Shown here: positions 57,427 to 64,000 of the stretch, in pieces
Position numbering within the stretch: the first letter of the stretch is position 1
How the letters are laid out: each line of letters starts with the position of its first letter
The notes under the pieces: generated by a model
The model's database searches: none
Told to the model about the DNA's origin: nothing
Seen by the model: only the letters and a program-made list of their open reading frames with translations
NCBI RefSeq assembly: GCF_009857915.1
Contig: NZ_WWCM01000001.1
Coordinates: 310,001-374,000, forward strand
Direction: 5' to 3'
DNA: 64,000 bases
DNA from: Duganella qianjiadongensis
GTDB lineage: Bacteria; Pseudomonadota; Gammaproteobacteria; Burkholderiales; Burkholderiaceae_D
Made by a program: the position numbers and the translations under genes

Positions 57427-58764
57427 TCAGGCTGCCATTTTGTCGGCAATCCGGCGCGCCATGCTTTGCGCGGCGTCCTCTTCACGCGCTTCGACCATCA
57501 CGCGGATCAGCGGTTCCGTGCCCGATGCGCGGATCAGCACGCGGCCGCTATTGCCCAGCTCGCGCTCCACGGCTTCCTTCTCGGCCACCATGGCAGCATT
57601 CTTGGTCCAGTCAAAGCCCGGCGTCACGCGCACATTCACCAGCGCTTGCGGGAAGATCACCAGATCCTTGGTGCAGTCGGCCAGCGACTTGCCCGCACGC
57701 TTGAGCGCCGACAGCACTTGCAATGCCGAGATGATGCCGTCGCCGGTGGTGTGCTTGTCCAGGCACAGCAGGTGGCCCGAGCCTTCGCCGCCCAGCAGCC
57801 AACCATTTTCCTTCATCACTTCCAGCACGTAGCGGTCGCCCACCTTGGCGCGGGCAAAGCCTATGCCCTTCTCTTTCAGCGCCACTTCCACCGCCATATT
57901 CGTCATCAGGGTGCCGACGGCGCCAGCCACAGGACCAGTGGCCAGACGGTCCATCACCATCAGGTACAGCAGTTCGTCGCCGTTATACAGGCGGCCATTC
58001 GCGTCGCACATGATCAGACGGTCGGCATCGCCGTCGAGCGCGATACCGAGATCGGCGCCATGGGCACGCACGGCTTCGGCCATGGCGGCTGGCGCCGTGG
58101 CGCCGTGTTTCAGATTGATGTTGAAACCATCGGGCTTGTTGCCGATCGCAATGACTTCCGCGCCCAGTTCGTGGAATACGTGCGGCGCAATATTGTAGGC
58201 GGCGCCATGGGCGCAATCGACCACCAGCTTCATGCCGTGCAGATCGAGCTCGTTGGGGAAGGTGCTCTTGCAGAATTCGACGTAGCGGCCGTTGGCGTCA
58301 TCGAGGCGCTTGGCGCGGCCCAGCTTTTCCGACGACACGCAGGACATCGGTTGATCCAGCGCAGCTTCGATCTCCAGTTCCACTGCGTCCGGCAGCTTGG
58401 TGCCGTGCTCGGAGAAGAATTTGATGCCGTTATCCTGGAATGGATTGTGCGAAGCCGAGATCACCACACCCGCCGACAGGCGCAGCGCGCGGGTCAGATA
58501 GGCAATCGCCGGAGTCGGCATAGGACCGGCCAGCATCACGTCCACACCGGCAGCCGAGAAACCGGCTTCCAGCGCCGCTTCCAGCATGTAGCCGGAAATA
58601 CGGGTGTCTTTACCGATCAGCACGGTCGGACGCGAAGTGCCGCTGCGGCCACCGGCCAGTACTTTACCGGCGGCATAACCCAGACGCATCACGAAATCCG
58701 GCGTGATCGGAGCTTCGCCTACCAGACCACGGATGCCATCGGTACCAAAATATTTACGGGACAT
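57427..58764 (-). CDS. glmM: Phosphoglucosamine mutase
   Basis: Converts glucosamine-6-phosphate to glucosamine-1-phosphate for peptidoglycan and lipid A. The 445-residue length matches GlmM. Start [19 protein letters not shown]; catalytic phosphoserine in [18 protein letters not shown] (about Ser105); metal loop [15 protein letters not shown]; substrate loop [19 protein letters not shown]; phosphate-binding [15 protein letters not shown]. It starts 17 bases after the folP stop and shares a transcript with it. Confidence 0.97.
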   Translation of the reverse strand: MSRKYFGTDGIRGLVGEAPITPDFVMRLGYAAGKVLAGGRSGTSRPTVLIGKDTRISGYMLEAALEAGFSAAGVDVMLAGPMPTPAIAYLTRALRLSAGVVISASHNPFQDNGIKFFSEHGTKLPDAVELEIEAALDQPMSCVSSEKLGRAKRLDDANGRYVEFCKSTFPNELDLHGMKLVVDCAHGAAYNIAPHVFHELGAEVIAIGNKPDGFNINLKHGATAPAAMAEAVRAHGADLGIALDGDADRLIMCDANGRLYNGDELLYLMVMDRLATGPVAGAVGTLMTNMAVEVALKEKGIGFARAKVGDRYVLEVMKENGWLLGGEGSGHLLCLDKHTTGDGIISALQVLSALKRAGKSLADCTKDLVIFPQALVNVRVTPGFDWTKNAAMVAEKEAVERELGNSGRVLIRASGTEPLIRVMVEAREEDAAQSMARRIADKMAA

Positions 58765-58781
58765 TGCGTTTCTCTCTATCG

Positions 58782-59627
58782 TTATCGGTTAATTCCAGCC
58801 TGCCAGACTTTCAAAGCATCCACGGTTTCCGCCACATCATGCACGCGCACGATGACAGCGCCCTGCGCCACTGCCGCCAGCGCGCCGCCTAGGCTGCCAG
58901 CCATACGCTGCTCGACCGGCTTGCCCGTCAGGCCGCCCACCATGGACTTGCGCGACAGCCCCGCCAGCAGCGGCATCTGCAGCTCGGCGATGATACGCGC
59001 CGTCGATCTTAGCAAAACGTAATTATGCTCCAAGGTCTTGCCAAATCCAAAGCCCGGATCGACACAGATGCGGCGCGGATCAATACCGGCCGCCGTCATG
59101 GCCTCGATCCGCTCGCGCAGGAAGGCAATTACTTCGGCCGCCACATCGCCATATTGCGGGGCCAGTTGCATCTGCTGCGGGTCTTTCTGCATATGCATGA
59201 TGCACAGCGCGCAATCGCTATCGCGCACCGCCTCGATCGCGCCCGGCGCACGGAAGCCATTGATATCATTGATCATATCGACACCGGCGATAATGGCTTC
59301 GCGCATCACCTGCGGCTTGTAGGTATCTACCGAAATGGCTGGTCCCTGATCGCGCAGGGCATACAGCACCGGCATCACCCGCTGCAACTCCTGTTCCAGT
59401 GGCAGCGGAGCGGCGCCCGGGCGGCTCGATTCGCCCCCCACGTCGATGATATCGACGCCGTCCCGTATCATTTCCTCGGCATGGGAGATGGCAAACTCCA
59501 GCGAGTGATGTTGACCGCCGTCGGAAAATGAATCGGGTGTGACATTCAGGATGCCCATCACGCGGGCGCGGGCATGTTCGCCGCTCAGGGGGTAGTTGAA
59601 GCGGCCAAACTGTAAAGTGCTATGCAT
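58782..59627 (-). CDS. folP: Dihydropteroate synthase
   Basis: Condenses p-aminobenzoate with dihydropterin pyrophosphate in folate synthesis; the sulfonamide target. The 281-residue protein has [15 protein letters not shown] (residues 24-38), [56 protein letters not shown] and [15 protein letters not shown]. Start ATG 59627. A strong terminator-like hairpin sits only about 20 bases upstream, between ftsH and folP. glmM follows by 17 bases. Confidence 0.96.
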   Translation of the reverse strand: MHSTLQFGRFNYPLSGEHARARVMGILNVTPDSFSDGGQHHSLEFAISHAEEMIRDGVDIIDVGGESSRPGAAPLPLEQELQRVMPVLYALRDQGPAISVDTYKPQVMREAIIAGVDMINDINGFRAPGAIEAVRDSDCALCIMHMQKDPQQMQLAPQYGDVAAEVIAFLRERIEAMTAAGIDPRRICVDPGFGFGKTLEHNYVLLRSTARIIAELQMPLLAGLSRKSMVGGLTGKPVEQRMAGSLGGALAAVAQGAVIVRVHDVAETVDALKVWQAGINR

Positions 59628-59645
59628 GGATTTTTACCGGAACAA

Positions 59646-59676
59646 TGAAAAAGGGGTGAGGATCGCTCCTCACCCC
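59646..59676 (-). terminator. Intrinsic terminator between ftsH and folP
   Basis: Read on the minus strand: GGGGTGAGGA (59676-59667), loop GCGA, TCCTCACCCC (59662-59653), then TTTTTCA. A perfect 10-bp stem with T-run, 29 bases after the ftsH stop. Only 18 bases remain before the folP ATG. Confidence 0.88.
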
Positions 59677-59704
59677 CGAGTTACTTGCGGCTAGAACAGC
59701 CGGC

Positions 59705-61588
59705 TTAGGCTGGTGCCGTGACGCTAGGCGCCACGCCCGAACCGCCATCGCTAGGCGGCTGCTTGCGGATGGTGACGCCAGCTTTCGGTGCACGTGGTTC
59801 CAGACCGGCCATGATGTCGTTGATCTGGTCGGCATCGATGGTTTCCCACTCCAGCAGCGCCTTGGTCATCACTTCGACCTTGTCGCGGTTTTCTTCCAGC
59901 AGCTTGCGCGCCAGCTGATACTGGGTGTCCAGTATGCGGCGGATTTCCGCGTCGACCAGTTGCTGGGTAGCTTCCGAGATAGTTTTGGAAGCACCACCGA
60001 AGAAGCCGTCGTTCTGGCTGTCTTCGTACACCATCACGCCCATGCTGTCGGACATACCGAAGCGGGTGACCATGGAACGGGCCAGCTTGGTGGCACGGGC
60101 GAAGTCGTTGGAAGCACCGGTCGACATCTGGCCGACGAAGATTTCTTCCGCAATCCGGCCGCCGAACAGGATGGAAATTTCTTCCAGCATCTTGTCCTTG
60201 TAGCCCGAGATATTGTCGTGCTCAGGCAGCTGCCAGGTCAGACCCAGCGCCCAGCCGCGCGGCATGATGGTGACTTTGTGCACAGGATCAGCCTTGGGCA
60301 GCAGCTTGGCCACCACCGCGTGACCGGACTCGTGGTAAGCCGTGTTACGGCGCTCTTCCTCGCGGATGATCATGGACTTGCGTTCCGGGCCCATGAAGAT
60401 CTTGTCCTTGGCATCTTCGAAATCGATCATATCGACCAGACGCTTGCTGCGGCGTGCCGCAAACAGGGCTGCCTCGTTGACCAGATTGGCCAGATCGGCG
60501 CCAGAGAAGCCGGGCGTACCACGGGCCAGAATGTCGGCCTTGACGTCGGTGCCGATCGGCACTTTACGCATGTGCACGTTCAGGATCTGCTCGCGGCCAC
60601 GGATGTCGGGCAAGCCTACCGATACCTGGCGGTCGAAACGGCCCGGACGCAGCAGCGCTTTATCGAGCACGTCGGCACGGTTGGTTGCCGCGACGACGAT
60701 CACGCCGGACGAGGCTTCGAAGCCGTCCATTTCCACCAGCAACTGGTTCAGCGTCTGTTCGCGTTCGTCATTGCCACCGCCCATGCCGGCGCCACGATGA
60801 CGACCGACCGCATCGATCTCGTCGATGAAGATAATGCAGGGCGAATGCTTTTTGGCGTTTTCGAACATGTCGCGTACGCGGCTCGCGCCCACGCCGACAA
60901 ACATTTCCACGAAGTCCGAGCCGGAAATCGAAAAGAACGGTACCTTGGCTTCGCCGGCAATGGCACGCGCCAGCAGGGTTTTACCCGTGCCCGGAGGACC
61001 GACCATCAGCACGCCGCGCGGAATACGGCCGCCCAGTTTCTGGAATTTGCTGGGGTCTTTCAGGAAGTCGACGATTTCGTTGACTTCTTCCTTGGCTTCA
61101 TCGCAACCGGCCACATCGGCGAAGGTTACGGTGTTATTGGTTTCGTCCATCATGCGCGCCTTCGATTTACCGAAGGAGAACGCACCACCCTTGCCGCCGC
61201 CCTGCATCTGGCGCATGAAGAAGATCCACACGCCGATCAGCAGCAGCATCGGGAACCAGGACACAAACACCTGCTGCAGGAAGCCGGGTTCCTCAGGCGG
61301 TTTGATATCGAAATGGATGCCGGCATCGCGCAGGTCACCCACCAGACCACGGTCCAGCATGGTGGCGGTCGAGCGCACCTTGGTGTCGTCGCTGCGGGTG
61401 GCAGTGATGTTGGCGCCTTCAATCACCACATCCTTGATGCGCTTGGCTTTGACCTCATCCAGCAAATCGGAATAAGCGATCGTTTTAGGACCACCGGACA
61501 CGCTATGGCTGTCGAACTGCTTGTACAACATCAGCAGCAGCAACACCACAACTACCCAGATGGCGGATTTGGAAAACATGTTATTCAC
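59705..61588 (-). CDS. ftsH: ATP-dependent zinc metalloprotease FtsH
   Basis: Membrane-anchored AAA protease of 627 residues. Two membrane helices ([36 protein letters not shown]) enclose a periplasmic domain. Then Walker [19 protein letters not shown], pore loop [17 protein letters not shown], Walker [37 protein letters not shown], and the zinc site [13 protein letters not shown] with third ligand Asp in [13 protein letters not shown] region. It degrades misassembled membrane proteins and short-lived regulators such as LpxC. Flanked by rlmE upstream, the usual order. Confidence 0.98.
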   Translation of the reverse strand: MNNMFSKSAIWVVVVLLLLMLYKQFDSHSVSGGPKTIAYSDLLDEVKAKRIKDVVIEGANITATRSDDTKVRSTATMLDRGLVGDLRDAGIHFDIKPPEEPGFLQQVFVSWFPMLLLIGVWIFFMRQMQGGGKGGAFSFGKSKARMMDETNNTVTFADVAGCDEAKEEVNEIVDFLKDPSKFQKLGGRIPRGVLMVGPPGTGKTLLARAIAGEAKVPFFSISGSDFVEMFVGVGASRVRDMFENAKKHSPCIIFIDEIDAVGRHRGAGMGGGNDEREQTLNQLLVEMDGFEASSGVIVVAATNRADVLDKALLRPGRFDRQVSVGLPDIRGREQILNVHMRKVPIGTDVKADILARGTPGFSGADLANLVNEAALFAARRSKRLVDMIDFEDAKDKIFMGPERKSMIIREEERRNTAYHESGHAVVAKLLPKADPVHKVTIMPRGWALGLTWQLPEHDNISGYKDKMLEEISILFGGRIAEEIFVGQMSTGASNDFARATKLARSMVTRFGMSDSMGVMVYEDSQNDGFFGGASKTISEATQQLVDAEIRRILDTQYQLARKLLEENRDKVEVMTKALLEWETIDADQINDIMAGLEPRAPKAGVTIRKQPPSDGGSGVAPSVTAPA

Positions 61589-61788
61589 GAAAACTCCTTG
61601 GATGCGGGGCGCATCTATAACCTAGTGCTAGAAATCCGATTTTACCTGCAATAAACAGCCACTGCCAGAAGGCCATTCAGGGGTGCACGCAGATTTCTCG
61701 CCTAAAACACATTATTTGACCAAAACACGGGTGCGATCAAGTCAAAACTGATCTTCACGGTGGCTATGTGCGGCCCGTAAGGCAAATA

Positions 61789-62490
61789 TCAAGGGCGAAC
61801 GGGAGGGAAATCACCATCATCGTAAGGTTGCGAAGAAAGCATGCCATCGGTGGGGTTTTTCAGGCCCCGCCCCAGCAGGAAGATTTCCGACGACTTATCA
61901 CGGCTGGCTTTCGGTTTTTTCTGGGTCACGGTTTTGAATTCCTGACGGAATTTCAATACGATATCGTTGAAACCCATGTCTTTAAAGCATTTCACCAGCA
62001 GCGCCCCACCCGGCTTCAGATGGGCCTGGGAGAATTCGATGGCCAGATCGATCAGGTGTTCCATCCGCGCCGCATCGGAGGCAGCAATACCCGACAGGTT
62101 GGGCGCCATATCGGACAGTACCAGATCGACTTTTTGACCTTGCACCACATTTTCCAGCTGCTGCAGCACTTCCGGCTCGCGGAAATCGCCCTGGATGAAG
62201 TGGAAATCGGCAATCGGCTCCATCGGCAGGATATCCAGCCCGATCAGGGTGCCATTGATGCCGCCGCCTTCCTTGCCGGCCAGCTTGCGACGCGTGTACT
62301 GGCCCCAGCTGCCCGGCGTACAGCCCAGATCGACGATGACCTGGCCCGGTTTGATCAGCTTCTCGTCCTCATCGATCTCCTTGAGCTTGAACGCAGCACG
62401 GGCGCGGAAGCCCTCTTTTTGCGCTAATTTCACGTAAGGATCGTTAATGTGGTCGTGAATCCAGTTTTTGTTGATTTTGTTCTTTGCCAT
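61789..62490 (-). CDS. rlmE: 23S rRNA 2'-O-methyltransferase (U2552)
   Basis: Heat-shock-related methyltransferase (RrmJ/FtsJ) acting on U2552 of 23S rRNA. The 233-residue protein starts [40 protein letters not shown] holds the catalytic Lys; [15 protein letters not shown] binds [16 protein letters not shown] holds the catalytic Asp; [11 protein letters not shown] holds the second Lys and [16 protein letters not shown] the Glu. It diverges from yhbY across 45 bases, the conserved arrangement. Confidence 0.97.
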   Translation of the reverse strand: MAKNKINKNWIHDHINDPYVKLAQKEGFRARAAFKLKEIDEDEKLIKPGQVIVDLGCTPGSWGQYTRRKLAGKEGGGINGTLIGLDILPMEPIADFHFIQGDFREPEVLQQLENVVQGQKVDLVLSDMAPNLSGIAASDAARMEHLIDLAIEFSQAHLKPGGALLVKCFKDMGFNDIVLKFRQEFKTVTQKKPKASRDKSSEIFLLGRGLKNPTDGMLSSQPYDDGDFPPVRP

Positions 62491-62535
62491 TCGCGTAGAA
62501 TACTGCCTTTAAGGGAACTACTAAAAAATATTATT

Positions 62536-63000
62536 ATGCAAAAACTTACACCCGTTGAGCGCAGCGCACTGCGCGCCGAAGCGCATGGTCTCAAGCCTAT
62601 CGTCCTGATCGGCGAGGCGGGATTAACCGCCAACGTCCTCAAGGAAATCTCGCTGGGCCTGGACTCCCATGGTCTGATCAAGGTGCGCGTGTTCGGCGAC
62701 GACCGCGAAGCCCGGATTGCCATGTATGAAAGCATCTGCGAGCAACTCGATGCTGCTCCAGTGCAACACATCGGCAAACTGCTGGTACTCTACCGCCCTA
62801 AGAAGGAAGCAGCGGGCGAGCGTAGCGCCACGACTGGCCGCGGTCTGCGCGAAGTCACCATCGTCAAGCCTAGCCCAAGCGGCACCAAACGTCCATCGGT
62901 GACCAAAGTTCTGCTGAAAGGCAATGAACGCGTCACCCAGGGCGGCAACATCAAACGCGCCAAAGTGCGTCAGAAGTCGACCAAAAAGAGTCTGGGCTAA
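62536..63000 (+). CDS. yhbY: YhbY family CRM-domain RNA-binding protein
   Basis: A 154-residue protein. Residues 1-95 are the CRM domain: LTPVERSALRAEAHGLKPIV, LIGEAGLTANVLKEISLGLD, HGLIKVRVFGDDREARI and HIGKLLVLYRPKKE. YhbY binds the large ribosomal subunit precursor. A basic C-terminal tail of about 60 residues (RPSVTKVLLKGNERVTQGGN; KRAKVRQKSTKKSLG) extends beyond the E. coli protein (97 residues), as in other Burkholderiales. The ATG at 62536 is used; upstream frame overlaps rlmE. Confidence 0.94.
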   Translation: MQKLTPVERSALRAEAHGLKPIVLIGEAGLTANVLKEISLGLDSHGLIKVRVFGDDREARIAMYESICEQLDAAPVQHIGKLLVLYRPKKEAAGERSATTGRGLREVTIVKPSPSGTKRPSVTKVLLKGNERVTQGGNIKRAKVRQKSTKKSLG

Positions 63001-63100
63001 TCCCGTCTAGACTGCGTTTTTGCGAGAAATTCGGGGCCGGAGCATACAGCATGCTCTGGCCCCGCTTTTATTGGCAGGACGACTACGCCGCCCCGCTAAC

Positions 63101-63583
63101 TTATTGTTTGACTACCAGCCACGCGGCCAGCAAGCTCTGTACCAGATACAGGCTGCTGGATATGCCGTGCAGAATGCCGAACTCGTTGTGCGCAGCGCCG
63201 TCCATTACGCCACCGGGACCGGCCGCAGCGCGCAGGCTGGCCATCATGGGCTGCAGGCCGAAGTGCATGATCAGCGTGCAAGCCAGCATGACGGCAACGA
63301 TGATCAAGAGCACGCGGCGGGTGCGGGCAGCGGAATTGGCGGCCGAACCGGCAAAGATACCGCCCGTCTCGCTGCCCCGCCCTACCCACAGCAAAGCCAG
63401 CATCACCAGCGCACAGGCGATCGACAGCCAGGCCTGATGGGCAAATAAATTGGCGGCAATATTGCCAGCCAGCACACGGTCACTCAGCGTGGCAAACAGT
63501 GTGGGCGCGGCCAGATAGCCTACCGTCCAGATACTGCCCGCCCACAGCGTTGCAACCAGTAGCCGTGTACGCGCGAGTAACAT
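63101..63583 (-). CDS. DUF4149 membrane protein
   Basis: A 160-residue protein with four membrane helices: RLLVATLWAGSIWTVGYLAA, HQAWLSIACALVMLALLWVG, RRVLLIIVAVMLACTLIM and GISSSLYLVQSLLAAWLVV. The order LWAGSxWTVGYLxAPTLF and HFGLQPMMASLR is typical of DUF4149 in Burkholderiales. The ATG overlaps the greA stop by one base (TGATG), so it is coupled to greA. Function unknown. Confidence 0.85.
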   Translation of the reverse strand: MLLARTRLLVATLWAGSIWTVGYLAAPTLFATLSDRVLAGNIAANLFAHQAWLSIACALVMLALLWVGRGSETGGIFAGSAANSAARTRRVLLIIVAVMLACTLIMHFGLQPMMASLRAAAGPGGVMDGAAHNEFGILHGISSSLYLVQSLLAAWLVVKQ

Positions 63584-64000
63584 CAGACGTAACGCACTTC
63601 CAGAATTTCGTATTCGCGCGGACCCGACGGGGCCTGCACTTCCACTACGTCGCCAGCCGATTTGCCGATCAGGGCACGGGCGATAGGCGAAGTCACGGAA
63701 ACTTTGCTCAGTTTCAGGTCGGCTTCATCGATGCCGACGATCTGGTAGGTCACTTTGGCGCCCGATTCCAGATCTTCCAGATCCACGGTCGAAGCGAACA
63801 CCACGCGGCCTTCGGCGTCGAGGGTGGTCGGGTCGATGATCTGAGCCGCGCTCAGCTTGCCTTCCAGTTCGGCGATACGGCCTTCGACAAAGGCCTGACG
63901 CTCTTTGGCGGCATCGTATTCGGCGTTTTCCGACAGATCGCCGTGCGAACGGGCTTCGGCGATGGCGTCGATCACGACACGGCGCTCGACGTGCTTCAAC
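63583..64000 (-). CDS. greA: Transcription elongation factor GreA (5' end outside window)
   Basis: The minus-strand frame covers about the last 139 residues of GreA (E. coli GreA has 158). [20 protein letters not shown] carries the acidic coiled-coil tip residues that stimulate RNA cleavage in backtracked RNA polymerase; [20 protein letters not shown] ends the coiled coil and [36 protein letters not shown] form the FKBP-like C-terminal domain. The first roughly 20 residues lie beyond the window. DUF4149 is coupled downstream. Confidence 0.96.
   Translation of the reverse strand, partial: LKHVERRVVIDAIAEARSHGDLSENAEYDAAKERQAFVEGRIAELEGKLSAAQIIDPTTLDAEGRVVFASTVDLEDLESGAKVTYQIVGIDEADLKLSKVSVTSPIARALIGKSAGDVVEVQAPSGPREYEILEVRYV

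Noticed and set aside
57466..59022. 518-residue plus-strand frame
   Set aside because: Antisense shadow of glmM and the end of folP.
59960..61654. 564-residue plus-strand frame
   Set aside because: Antisense shadow of ftsH.

Overview
The window looks like a chromosomal segment of a betaproteobacterium of the order Burkholderiales, most likely family Oxalobacteraceae (Janthinobacterium/Massilia/Duganella-like). The basis is the gene order greA - DUF4149 - yhbY/rlmE - ftsH - folP - glmM at the right end and cysS - ppiA - ppiB - lpxH at the left end, a phasin gene, high-GC codon use in most genes, and the general protein character. I could not run a database search, so the genus is inference.

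Layout. 1-4.8 kb: end of a HhH-GPD DNA glycosylase gene, cysS, two cyclophilins, lpxH and a membrane TPR-like protein. 5-8.6 kb: a DUF1800/DUF1501 export pair and a DUF1439 lipoprotein. 8.7-10.9 kb: a YtrA-type GntR regulator with an ABC transporter, preceded by a near-perfect operator palindrome on its promoter. 11-13.4 kb: periplasmic binding protein, porin-like barrel and small phosphate-binding-like protein. 13.4-18.2 kb: yceH, cysE, rlmB, rnr on the minus strand. 18.5-24 kb: three copies of tRNA-Leu(CAG). The first is separated from a tandem second and third by about 5 kb of accessory DNA. That DNA holds a GNAT enzyme, a TonB-like protein, a peroxiredoxin, remnants of three insertion sequences (IS1182, IS3, IS21) and an AT-rich pair: a truncated HExxH metallopeptidase and a secreted protein.

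24-34 kb: a QorB-like reductase with its HxlR regulator and operator, a histidine kinase, a diguanylate cyclase, a phasin, and a two-gene operon of a VRR-NUC nuclease and an iron-sulphur helicase with an N-terminal nuclease-like domain. A perfect LexA (SOS) box overlaps the promoter of that operon. 34-39.4 kb: a LiaI/LiaF-like membrane pair with a LytS/LytTR two-component system, a LysR regulator and a hemolysin-III protein. 39.6-46 kb: patatin-like protein, lipoprotein, periplasmic asparaginase, flavin reductase, binding protein, acetyltransferase, aldehyde dehydrogenase. 46-56.9 kb: exported hydrolases (CocE/S15, serine beta-lactamase-like, GH2), an unknown 304-residue protein, a VOC protein, and an exported divergent creatininase followed by a YVTN beta-propeller, with a perfect FNR/Anr box upstream. 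57.1-64 kb: tRNA-Arg, tRNA-Pro, glmM, folP, ftsH, rlmE, yhbY, a DUF4149 protein and the 3' part of greA.

The best candidates for under-described biology are the SOS-controlled nuclease/helicase operon, the FNR-box creatininase/beta-propeller pair, and the tRNA-Leu-flanked island with its broken effector-like gene. No CRISPR array, rRNA operon or intact transposon was seen.
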